From the NCBI GenBank assembly GCA_934045075.1, contig OW203722.1, positions 15,984,986-16,048,985 of the forward strand: a stretch of DNA of 64,000 nucleotides, given 5' to 3'. Shown here one piece after another: positions 54,213 through 64,000 of this stretch. The stretch comes from Yponomeuta sedellus. Taxonomy: Eukaryota; Arthropoda; Insecta; Lepidoptera; Yponomeutidae. The notes beneath the pieces are model-generated. The model was not told where the DNA came from. It saw nothing but the letters and a program-made list of their open reading frames with translations, and did no database searches. The stretch's first letter is position 1, and each line of letters starts with the position of its first letter. Both the position numbers and the translations under genes were made by a program.

Positions 54213-54457
54213 TTTAAAAACCTATTTAGAGGCTAAAAACTCCACCCATGCCAGGATTCGAACCCGCGACCTCTGGCTATCCGTGCCAGTGCTCATTCCA
54301 ACTGAGCCGCCCATTGGCTTAGTTGGAAAGAGCGCTGGCACGGATAGCCAGAGGTCGCGGGTTTGAATCCCGGCATGGGTGGAATTTTTAGCCTCTAAAT
54401 AGGTTTTTAAAATTTTCCTTAGCACGGGTTAGTGCATTAAAAATAAAAATAGAATAA
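54213..54457. mobile_element. Family-T snap-back SINE with 12-bp TSD
   Basis: Minus arm (cctatttagaggctaaaaactcc...ccaactgagc) meets plus arm (gcccattggcttagttggaaagagcgctgg...) at about 54308, then the family tail 'acgggttagtgcattaaaaataaaaatagaat'. AAACCTTAAAGT flanks it (54201-54212 and 54458-54469). The arms differ at several sites, so it is older than the copy at 10906. Confidence 0.92.
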
Positions 54458-54469
54458 AAACCTTAAAGT

Positions 54470-56319
54470 GTCACATAATGTTACATAAGAACTACGAGAA
54501 ACTCACTAGTTATTATAAAACATAGGCTCCATCTATGTGTTCAGTGGCCACAATGTTAGCCAACCTCCGATGAGATACTATGGTATATTACAAGGTAAAG
54601 ATAGAAAAAAATCCTCTTTTGTCGTCAATGCAATGTATACAATATAAAATCTTAAAGTTTCATGTCCATGCGACTCTGGCGCTGCCTGAGAGCAAGACCA
54701 ACTAAGTCTGTACAATAAAGATAAATGAAATTGAAATTGGTTTATTGATATTAAGATTAATTAATTCCCTCCGGCCGTTTTCGCAACTGCGTTTCGTAGC
54801 TGGCTGCGAAGCAAGAATGTTTATTCCTTGTTCGCAACCAGTTGCGAATCAAGAACTTTTTCCTTAGCCGCAACTTGGTTGCGAACAAAGAATTCACATT
54901 CAGTTGTTATCATACCATAAATTATCGCATAAGTATTGTTTTAATAATTGTTGTGTCACAGCGTTGCGACAACATTTATTAAAAATGTTTGTTGTATAAA
55001 AGGTACATGCAACTTTTACATTCTATCGTTTCCGCCAAACTAAATGATAGTTTGCTAACATACCTAACAAATAACTTAAATTAAAGAAATGTAAAACAAG
55101 ATGAACCTAACCTACTTAACAAAAACAAAAAGAACCTGACCTACTTAACAATAGGATCAATTCGTGGTACTGGATACAAACTGTCCCAGCATATTGTGAG
55201 GATCTTAGTTCCACTGACATTTCATTTAGTAGGGACTAGGTACTGTCTTGTTCTTTTTCCATAATATAGTTGTTGCCTAGTGGGATAGTTAACTTTTTAT
55301 TTTTGTTTTGTCGTTTAGTTTTGTTAAAGGTTGTGCTTCCGTGCTACGTCGTAGAGCATATTACGTGGCGGCGTAGCCAGAATGCCGTAGCGGGCACCGC
55401 GTAGCGCTACGTTCTACAAATCGCTCGGTTGCCCCGGATCGCTAGACGTGTGTTGAGGAATTATGACCAATTTCGTCTACAACCAGATGGTATATACATA
55501 TATGCATATAAGTTTTCTTATAAAATGCCAATTCCCGAGAACTGAGACATTAGAGTTTGTGTTTGGCAACAAAGTTTGCTCTATGAGTTTTTCTCAGATT
55601 TGAATTTTTCAAAACTTCGGGGTTTAATATATTTTATGAAATTCACACTTTGCGCATCCTACCAATGTTTTGACTGTTAGAAATTTCAATATTATTGTGC
55701 TACATAGAAGAATATCAACTCTATACAACACAAACCTACGAATTAAAGCCTCGTCACTCAAACAGTGCCACAACAAAAAAGGAAAACCGCAAATATTCAA
55801 CTGGCTAAAACAAATTTCTATAGAAATAAGCTAACTTATGTTCCCGTAAATAGAATATTACGGTTACTTATATATTTTTTAAATCTTTCCCTTGTAGGCG
55901 GTATAAACTAAACTAATTGATTGTATTTTGTGAAAGATGTTTTGATTGTATTAATAATGATAATTTGAAGTGCAAAACAAAATACAATTAAAATCTTACT
56001 AAATAAATATTCAATCCATTATGTAATAAGTTGTAATAAGTCAAGGATAGCGCCTTGAAGGAGAGGCTTAGCGAATGCTTGACTTAGCGTTATCTCGAGA
56101 AAGTTCGGAATATGCAAGCGCCTCGGGGCTTTACCGCGAAATATGAGCCTGCCAGCGCTTTGATCGCTACTTTGTTTATCGGAGACAGTCAAGTCATGTT
56201 TAGTTATTGTTTAGATTTCTTGTGAAGTTTTATTAACTTAGTGCTGATTTTTCAACCCTCGGATAAAACGTATTCGTCGAATATCGTATTAAACCACCAT
56301 TTTAAAAATTTGTTGTAAC
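54470..56319. other. 1.8 kb intergenic, with tandem palindromes at 54780-54895
   Basis: Three successive imperfect palindromes of the form ttcgcaac..ggttgcgaa followed by caaagaa (near 54780, 54828 and 54868). A GC-rich patch at 55330-55460 repeats 'cgtagc'. No gene supported. Confidence 0.5.
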
Positions 56320-57640
56320 TAGAGTTGGGTCGCGGGAATATACCCGAAAGGTATATTCCCGGGTAAATACCCAAAACGGGTAAATACCCGGGTAAATACC
56401 CGAAATGAGTATTTATGTGGGTAAATACGTTTATTGGTGTTTTCGTTCGCTAAAATAGATTGCATTACCGTTAAGTCCATTTTTACTCACGAGCCTCAGG
56501 ACTATATTCAATATCTTTCATTCTGTTTTGACGAAAGAACGAAATAAGTATATCTCAAGAAAATAACTTTTTTGTGATGGACTTATTTCATGAATTATTG
56601 AGAGATTGTTAAAGATTCTTAGTAATTATCCGCCCGAGAGTAAATAACCATAAATACCAGTTTGTACTGAGTATTTTACGAAAACTGACAGTAAATATTT
56701 TTAATTGATTTTTTACAGTAAAATCTTTTAGTTAGGGTCTTATTTGATCGGTATTGATGAGATCTTTGTTTAAATTTGGGGAGCATCGTCTGATGATAGC
56801 GCTGCAAGGTGTGTATGGGATCTCCTCAACGGATAGCAGTAGACCATTTGAGTTTGTACTTACTCGATTACTATGTATGAGATCTTTGTTGAAACTTGGT
56901 GACAAGTTCTTAGACGGCGCAGCAAGTACCCAAATTGTAGTGCCATCATCAGACCCTTCAGACACTAGATCTTCACAACGGATAGTAGGAGACTATTCGA
57001 GTTTCGTCTTATTTAATCTGTATTATTGAGATCTTTAGCAGAACTTTCTGATAAGATCTGATTACGGCAAAGTAAGGTGATTAGTTAGTTAGATCTGGGA
57101 AAAAGAACGTGGTTACAGGATCGCCTCAACGGAGAACCTAGAATGATTCATATTCATTTATTTTATAATATTCATTTATTTGATTTCAATAAAATCAAAT
57201 TAACAAAAAACATAAAATACCGTAACATATTCACACACCCGTATCGCGTACGCAGAGATCAGCGTTTGCCACTTGCCATGATCCTGACAGATCTTTTTCG
57301 CTTTATCAACATTTGTTACTCAAATTCAAATTATTAAAATATTTTTGCAGTATTTCAAAAGTTAGTCTCAAACATAGAGTCCTAGTAAAGAATAAATATT
57401 GAATTATATTTCAATTGGGTCAGAAAAAAATGTTACATTATTGTATTATCCTTTGATTTCACTATAAACATGCAATGGCAACATTGACCAAGGATAAATA
57501 ACAAAATTTCTGTTTGCTATAAGTCATTAACTTATGAACCTATTTAGAGGCTAAAAATTCTACCCATGCCTCGATTCGAACCCGCGACTTCTGGCTATCC
57601 GTGCCAGCGCTCTTTCCAACTGAGCTAATGGGTCATGTCT
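56320..57640 (+). mobile_element. Second copy of the 28211 hAT family, one arm only
   Basis: Starts TAGAGTTGGG and follows the left half of the element at 28211 closely through the gggtaaataccc repeats, the AGATCT-rich interior and 'gtatcgcgtacgcagagatcagcg', up to the same internal SINE junction. It ends within the SINE, so the second arm and right terminus are missing. Confidence 0.85.
57537..57640 (-). mobile_element. Family-T SINE at the same site as in the 28211 element
   Basis: 'cctatttagaggctaaaaattctacccatgcc..' through 'ccaactgagctaatggg'; truncated at the hAT copy's right edge. Confidence 0.85.
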
Positions 57641-58607
57641 ACTGCTCGTGTTAACCTTAAAAAATACTATCTTTTATAAATAATAAAACTGGAACGACTT
57701 CAACTTTTGCTTTATTTATCTGTTTATTTTATAATAAAACAGAAAACTGGATAAAAACGGATAAGCAGGTAAAATAGTCAGATCTAGTCAATGTGTGAGG
57801 TGGTAATGATGAAAATGAGGGAAATCGAAAAATGTATAAAATAATTTTAAATATTTGAAAGTGATAGATAGAAAAAGAAATATAAAAAATGGTGTAAAGA
57901 GATTTGCACCGTTACACCCTCTTTCTGATAGAAGGCATGTGCCCTGCAGTGGGAAGTTTATAAGCTTCATAAAAAAAAGACTTCTGTTCCTTACTTTTTT
58001 GTGAGGATTCAGGATAGGCGATTAGCCGCGCGATTTGTCCCTGATGTAATCTACGTTAACTTACAAGCGGCCATCCGTCTCTTCCGCCATTGAGTTCAGG
58101 CTTATCGGCCACATTCAATTCTACGTTATCGAATCCGGCTGTGAGGATAGTTAATGGGAGAAGCTTATGAGGGGGGAAGTAAATTGTGAAGGAATTGGCT
58201 TGAATTATTCTTTGCACCGGTTTCATAGTTATGTTGTAAAAGGGGCATACACTATCAAGTGAATAGAAAAGTAGTAAGTCCAATAGATATTATGTCTAAT
58301 TTACTTCAACAACTTTCCATAGTGAGGTCGTTTAAAAGGAATTGCTTTAAGCAATAATTATTTTGTATTTGTTGTTTTTTCAAGTGTACAATAAAGAAAT
58401 TTCTATTGAAATAAGCTCGCCGTGTACGTATAAAGTATAAAAAATATTCTTATCTTAAATAATGTGTTACTAATTTTGGAACTAATCTCCAAAATAGTGT
58501 AAGCACTTAACAGATAATGCGACAAGATTCGCTGAAAACGAAGATGCTGTGAACTGTTTCTGCACCTTGATGTTGGGCTACGGTGACAACGAGAAAATAT
58601 CAAGCTT
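57641..58607. other. Mostly unassigned; SINE tail at 57905-57965
   Basis: 'acaccctctttctgatagaaggcatgtgccctgcagtggga' at 57913-57953 is the common SINE tail. A run with 'aaaatgagggaaatcgaaaaatgtataaaa' precedes it. No gene. Confidence 0.5.
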
Positions 58608-58700
58608 CACGGCGGGCGTACGCAGGCGTCGGCGCAGGCGTTGGCTCATGCGTCGGCGCAAGGGTCGGCGCAGGCGTCGGCTCAGGCGTCGCACGCTACA
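58608..58700. repeat. 12-bp minisatellite (cggcgcaggcgt)n
   Basis: About seven imperfect units, GC-rich within AT-rich flanks. Confidence 0.85.
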
Positions 58701-59459
58701 GTTGCCGCCGGAATGCCAAATTTAAGCTTCCTAGTACGTCTCTTTACTAAGTCGCGGAGAGACAGACAGACGAGCATGGCGAAACTATAAGCGTTCCTAG
58801 TAGACTTTGGAACAAAAAAAGTCGGTAAAAGCCTAACCTCAGGTTTCTTGCATACTAACTATAGTTGCTTTTCCTTGTATGCACGTAACAGGGGTTACAC
58901 ATAGTGTGGGTCGACTATGTTCATTTCAGAATTTATTACAGAGTACTCTAAATGCAGCCTTTATTAATGCAGACATAAGCATTCTAACCTAAAGCCCTAA
59001 AGCAAAAAATAAATTTAACTAACCCGATCACAATTTACATTTTGCCAACCATTTAGTGGCAAAATAATATTGCGATTTCGCGATGACCGAGGTCGTTTAT
59101 CATTTCTATTGACGGGATAAAGAATAACTCTGTACTTACTTGTTGCGTAATAATTACACAAGTAAAAGTGAGGTGAAGACATACGAATATGTAACAAATT
59201 GTTCTACAAATACAAGGCCGCATAGACCTGTTTCTAAATAACCGATTGGAATCAATTTTGAGACAGAGATAATTTAAGAGGCTGCATACATGTATTTTTT
59301 TTCAGACTGTATTTGTAAAAAGTATTTGTACAATCATGTAAATAGGGATTTTAAGGACGTGTCGTGGTCGCGAACCTGCGGCAAACAACCCAAAACTAGA
59401 TAGGATTAACGACGTTTTTGCACAAATGTCATTTAGTCCCAGGTCCCAGTATCTTTGTC
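58701..59459. other. Unassigned stretch
   Basis: No gene, RNA or repeat recognised. Confidence 0.35.
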
Positions 59460-59682
59460 GTGGGTATAAAAACATAACACAACATAACATTTACATACAG
59501 GCACATACATTGCTTCTGGCCCCACACTAGGATACCCTGTGTCGTGGGAACCAGTAACAACGACATCACAAACATGTAAACATCCAAGACCTGGACTTTT
59601 TTTTTTTGTTTCCAGCCGGGATTTGAACCCGGGACCTCTTGCATGGTAGGCAGACGCGCTACCGCTACGCCACAGAGGTCGT
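59460..59682 (-). mobile_element. tRNA-derived SINE (fourth family)
   Basis: In element sense: ACCTCTGTGGCGTAGCGGTAGCGCGTCTGCC (box A region), GGTCCCGGGTTCAAATCCCGG (box B), a run of A, then 'gtccaggtcttggatgtttacatg'. The tRNA-like part is well kept; its anticodon region and the fused body identify it as a SINE rather than a tRNA gene. Confidence 0.75.
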
Positions 59683-59714
59683 CTAAAAGATTATTGTTAA
59701 CAGATTGTAAATTT

Positions 59715-59860
59715 TAAAAACCTATTTAGAAGCTAAAAATTCCACCCATGCCGGGACTCGAACCCGCGACCTCTGGCTGACCGTGCCAGCGCTCTCCCAA
59801 CTGAGCTAATGGGCGACTTACTGGCATCAGTGAAATTTCGAACTCTCTGTATTACGTATT
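59715..59860 (-). mobile_element. Family-T SINE, simple form
   Basis: 'cctatttagaagctaaaaattccacccatgcc', box B inverse 'ggactcgaacccg', then the leader 'catcagtgaaatttcgaactc'. The 5' end is shortened. Confidence 0.85.
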
Positions 59861-59999
59861 TTCTGTGCCTATCTAGGAGATTTTTATAATTAGCCGAGTA
59901 AGGAAGACTTCCAATGCGGGCATTAATGGGATTAATGTACCAAGGACTTTGTTTTCTAAGTTATGCACATTTATGAAAATGACTGTAGTATCAATACCT

Positions 60000-60325
60000 C
60001 TCACTAACGGCGAAGGAGAATATCATGAGGTAACCTAAGCGTCTGAGGTGCTCATACCTCAGCATTTGAAATTGCTTATCCGCGGCGGACGCGCATGGTG
60101 ATTAAGCCCGCACTCTTTATACAGTCTTTGGCCAAATTATTATACACAAAGAAAAAAATATAAGATAAGATAAGATAAGAATATTTTTTATTATATAATA
60201 ATTGGTATGAAATATGCAGCTGTTGGATGCGGCAAGCTGAAGACAGGGCGCTATTGCGCTCATCAGGGGAGGGCTATGTCCAGCAGTGGACTACATAATA
60301 TAGCCTGAAGAAGAAGAAGAAGGCA
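60000..60325 (+). repeat. Moth SINE body and tail, interrupted
   Basis: 'aaggagaatatcatgaggtaacctaagcgtctgaggtgctc..' then 'atccgcggcggacgcgc'; and at 60240-60320 'attgcgctcatcaggggagggctatgtccagcagtggact' followed by (gaa)n. Between them an aagataagataag microsatellite. Confidence 0.65.
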
Positions 60326-60772
60326 GCTGTAACGGAATTATTATTGCCAGACATTGTTATTGTTTTTAATTTACTAATTTATCCGTGGAACCCTTTTTAT
60401 TAATAAGGAGACACAGAAAACAATATAAAAATTGTATACGGAATTCTCATTGCACGAGTTAGACACCCACTTGAAAGGTTTTTTTTTAAATCAATTGCAC
60501 TGTTGATGAGTAAACATCAATAAATATCATTGCGTTGATGACGAAAACGGAAGCGATAGTTCCATTGTAGCAAGTCTTAAGAAAAATACTATATTATATT
60601 ATGTAGAGCCCACTTTCTATCAACGTTTCAACACGTGAATTTGAATCATGTTACTTTGAACTTGTGTAAGCGTCGAATTTTTTTTGCAATTTTTATTTGT
60701 TCTACAGTATTTTTTACGAGGGCAATAAGATGGCCATTTCATGGTTATAAGTAAAATACATGTATACGCATA

Positions 60773-61000
60773 CTCGGTGCCGCAGCGGTTTGGCACGCTG
60801 ACTGCAAAACCTAAGGTCGCGGGTTCGATCCCCGAACATCAGACTTTTCTAGTTTGTCTCTAGTCTTGGATATTATTCATTGTATTAAATCTATCGTCGA
60901 GTTAGCACCTCAACAAAAGTCTCACTAGTCATTTAGTTGTACTTAGTATAGGGCTAACAAGATCTGTGTAATATTATGTCCGTAAATATTTATTTATTTA
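60773..61000 (+). mobile_element. Family-B SINE with internal deletion
   Basis: Box A 'gccgcagcggtttggcacgctgactgc' and box B 'gggttcgatcccc' are kept. The segment after the head is shortened (cgaacatcagacttttctag). Confidence 0.88.
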
Positions 61001-61294
61001 CGTCTTTTAATACTGAAATATATGTAACATATATAGTACAATAAAAGCAACCCACTTGCATCTTACTTGAAATTAGACAGACATATCACAATTTAGCAGA
61101 AGTTGCCGCTCCAGTGATCTTTAACTTTGCTATGTCCCTGATATAAGCTATACATAATTTCTCATGCTTATAAATAAAGAATTATTCACGTTATGATCTT
61201 TTTAGTATATTATTATTAATACGTTTATTGCACATAAGTATAGTCTACAATGTCAATGCGGCGGACCTAATGTTACATGCATTTTCTACGAAAA

Positions 61295-61400
61295 TCCTAC
61301 TAATATTATAAACGCAAAAGTTTGTAAGCATGGATGGACGGATGTTTGTTACTCTTTCGTGTAAAATATACCTATACATCTGTACCACATAGGCTACAAT
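61295..61400 (-). repeat. Lepidopteran interspersed repeat, 3' end
   Basis: 'tcctactaatattataaacgcaaaagtttgtaagcatgg..ggatgtttgttactctttc' is the inverse of the common moth 3' end seen at 11925-12131. Confidence 0.7.
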
Positions 61401-61465
61401 TTATAAAAATATTGTGCGAATTATCCAAAATATGACGATAAGTGTCAAGTAAGTAGGAAAAAATC

Positions 61466-61536
61466 TACCATAATATGGTATCATATAATATGGTATCATA
61501 TAATATGGTACCATAATATGGTACCATATTATGCGA
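61466..61536. repeat. Palindromic tandem repeat (ataatatggtaYcat)n
   Basis: Four to five units, each nearly self-complementary (atggtaccat), able to form long hairpins. Confidence 0.85.
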
Positions 61537-62779
61537 GCTATTACGCAGAGGAAGCCGCGGGCACCAGGTAGTAAGATATATTTTGCAAGTGTTCCAAAAA
61601 AATTAATAGACACGAAACCAGTCATTCTGTTCCGTTCACTCCGTACTGTAAGACGATATAATTACCCGGCGGCAGCGAGATTTGGGAGTGAAACAAATTG
61701 GGACCATTAAGAGGCTCGCGTTAAGATATTTCATCCCCAGCCCCCCTGAAGAAGACATTAGAGAGCACCGGTGTGGATGGTTCCCACGCGCGCTGTCCAA
61801 AGACAAATACGGTTCGGAAAAGAAAACTCCGCGGTGGAATAAAAGAAGCCTTGCTTGTCTCTCGGAGGCATTGTTGAGAGTTTGTTTCCTGCGGTCGTCG
61901 AGACTTTTGTTTTCGTGATCCCAGAGGGGTAGGCAGAAATGAAATTGACATTTTATTTTGACAGAAGAAGAAACCTTTTATATTGCTTTCTTAAATTTAA
62001 AATATTTATGGGGATGTGATGTAGTTGAGGTTTCAGAAGTAAAGTTACAGCTGATATCTAAGCTACACTGGGTCTCTAATATAGATACAGAGAACAGAGG
62101 CCGCCACTTGCCATGACCCTGACAGATCGCCTTTGCTTCATCAATGTTTATAAGTGTTGCATGCACGCACGCCGGTTCCGGGTACTTTTTATCGACTTAC
62201 ATCTTCTTGGATAATCGAATCCGGAAGTAACTGTGTCCCCATTAGTACTTCTTTAGCATGTTTAATGTTTATACTGAATCCATTTGGGATTTCTTCGGTG
62301 TTACAATCGCTTAACAATTCGTACAGCTGTGCAGGTATGTCGCGGGTTGAATTACTTACAGTGACAAACTTAAGTACAGCACGTGTTCACGTCATCAATA
62401 TATAGATTCGATAAATAAGATTCGCTGTCTGACGCGTATAAATAATTTAACATGGGTATAAACGGAAAAGGATGCATAATCTAGTGTATTATTCTCTACA
62501 CAAGTAGACTTTTCTTTGCGCACTCACCACCTGATAAATTATCGCAGCTCAGACGCAATACCAAACGTTTGTTCCCGTTGAAATCGCCTGTTTTTGTGCC
62601 GGGAGACTAACGCTCGTGTGCCTAATTGGCCATAGCTTACACGCTACTGTCAGCCGCTATGCTGAGGAAATACGACCAAATGTAACGAGGAAAACATAAG
62701 ACGGTGAATATTAGTCTTACGAAGAAACCTGAGCGAATATGCGAAGAAATAACCAAGTTGCAGCAGTTGTAATGACTAA
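61537..62779. other. Unassigned, with one repeat phrase
   Basis: 'cgccacttgccatgaccctgacagatcgcc..gcttcatcaatgtt' at 62100-62150 is related to 'ccacttgccatgatcctgacagatct' inside the hAT copies at 29148 and 57268. A moderately GC-rich stretch at 61660-61930 has no recognised product. Confidence 0.45.
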
Positions 62780-62935
62780 ATCTATCTATCCATATCAACC
62801 CTTGTATGTCTCCATTGCTGGGGCACGGGTCTCTTCCTGCATCACAGGAAGGTTAGGCTATCATGGGGGCCAAGTCCGGGTTGGTGGAGGATTGTAAGAC
62901 AGTGGCAGGTCTTACTGTCAGAAGTTAAATAAGTT
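62780..62935 (-). repeat. 5S-SINE / LINE 3'-end fragment
   Basis: Inverse of the tail at 34020-34146, including 'ccaagtccgggttggtggaggattgtaagacagtggc' and 'cttactgtcagaagtt'. Confidence 0.75.
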
Positions 62936-63084
62936 AAGCCGCTAAATAATTCCCCAAATAACTCCTACATTGTCTCATTGGCAAAATACGCCGAATGTCA
63001 CTCGTACTTGTAGACTTCTTCGAACTTCAGAATCAACAAACAGTTAAAGTATTTAGTTTACGCAAAAACATTCTGACTATGCAA

Positions 63085-63345
63085 AGTTTCAGTTACGTAA
63101 ACTCACGCCTTTATCCCGAAAGGGTAGGCAGCGACCGGAGTTTACTACCTCCCACGTTTCTGACAAATAGTCGACGCATACACGCACGTCGGTTTCAGGT
63201 TATGTATATCTAGCCCTTCGATAGCACATTATAAGTTATTTTATTTATACACTGGAAATCATACATATAATCATACTTGCGCTATAGCGCTCATTAGGGG
63301 AGGGCTATGTCCAGCAGTGGACTAATAGAGCCTGAAGATCAAAAA
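63085..63345. repeat. Two moth repeat fragments
   Basis: 'cacgcctttatcccgaaagggtaggcagcg' (63105-63135) and 'tagcgctcattaggggagggctatgtccagcagtggact' (63285-63325) are phrases typical of moth repeats; the latter equals that at 60250. Confidence 0.6.
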
Positions 63346-63821
63346 GAAGAAGATTCATACATGATGAAAATGAGCTTCGAAACATTTTACAGCATTGACA
63401 CTCTATGTCCAGTCTTGGATGCATGCACGTCAAAGGACGGGAAAGAAAAAAATATCGAAATCACGTTTGATAAATGTAAACACAGAATTGCACAGCACAC
63501 TGGAAAAAAAGCATGAAAACGTCGAGTTGTGTGGAGAGCGTGTTGACAGCGTCCGCCACAATCGCTGGCGCTCCGCCCGAACTGTGGAGCGCTGTTTGTC
63601 AGGCAAATACGGGAAAATAGCGCGATATATTCCCCGACTATTGACGAAGTCCGACATTTCGCTGGCTGCTGGCAGGGGTGTCTGCGGAAAAGTTAAGAAC
63701 CTGCGAAAATATCGCAGTGGAGATCACCGTAGTACTCCTTCGCTTCTAAATTAATACATTAGGGTTTTTTAAACAAATAAAAGACTCGTCTGTTACCTTT
63801 AAGTGTATAGTGAAATTTAAG
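63346..63821. other. Unassigned stretch
   Basis: Contains a GC-rich patch (63540-63700, 'gctggcgctccgcccgaactgtggagcgc'). No supported gene. Confidence 0.35.
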
Positions 63822-64000
63822 TATAATAATAAATATTCATGAACATATTACAGAGATCTCGTTAGCCCTATACTAAGTACAACTAAATGACTTGTGTCAC
63901 AGGTGATAACTCGACGATAGATTTAATACAATAAATACATAGATAACATCCAAGACCCGAGACAAACTAGAAAAGTTCGTTCCCTAGTTTAACCCGGCCG
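63822..64000 (-). mobile_element. Family-B SINE, cut by window edge
   Basis: Tail 'aataaatattcatgaacatatta' at the left, body 'gataactcgacgatag', then 'agtttaacccggccg' at the window end. The tRNA-like head lies outside. Confidence 0.88.

Overview
The window is animal nuclear DNA, almost certainly from a moth or butterfly (Lepidoptera). It is AT-rich and its host genes have introns with GT/AG junctions. It is dense in repeat types characteristic of lepidopteran genomes: tRNA- and 5S-rRNA-derived SINEs, the recurrent 'ctggacatag / cagtggact' tail, hAT and mariner-type elements, and a Helitron-like GC block. No database was available. All names rest on motifs read from translations made by eye.

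Region 1 (1-4.9 kb, minus strand) is a non-LTR retrotransposon of the RNase H-bearing I/Jockey type. ORF1 is intact, and ORF2 stays open for 1179 codons until the window edge cuts it off.

Region 2 (5-26 kb) is the gene-rich part. VMA21 (V-ATPase assembly factor) and EXD1 (piRNA-pathway RNA adaptor with a degenerate exonuclease site) lie on the plus strand with 49 nt between stop and start, so they may share a transcript. VPS36 (ESCRT-II) is on the minus strand in six exons and converges with EXD1. HARS (histidyl-tRNA synthetase) is on the plus strand. Besides eight constitutive-looking exons it carries an alternative first exon for a mitochondrial presequence and an in-frame cassette exon encoding a eEF1B-beta-like GST-C fold.

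Region 3 (26-42 kb) is a nest of mobile DNA. A mariner-like relic is interrupted by a 2.1 kb foldback hAT element that itself contains a SINE. SINEs and 5S-derived SINEs follow. Then comes a Ty1/copia element whose two 321-bp LTRs are identical by eye and flanked by CATAC, although its coding part is broken.

Region 4 (42-45 kb) has one single-exon gene for a secreted His/Gly/Tyr/Asp-rich, cuticle-type protein behind a clear TATA/initiator promoter. A Helitron-like element with an exact 153-bp tandem repeat, open on both strands, follows.

Region 5 (45-64 kb) has no recognisable host gene. It holds scattered SINEs, a second copy of the hAT family, minisatellites and long unassigned stretches.

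The most striking signals are four. (a) The HARS cassette exon would split the WHEP helical hairpin. (b) A tRNA-like SINE family repeatedly occurs as inverted dimers flanked by 10-13 bp target duplications. (c) VMA21 and EXD1 are arranged like a dicistron. (d) Two TIR elements with perfect 8-bp duplications sit tightly around the first HARS exon.
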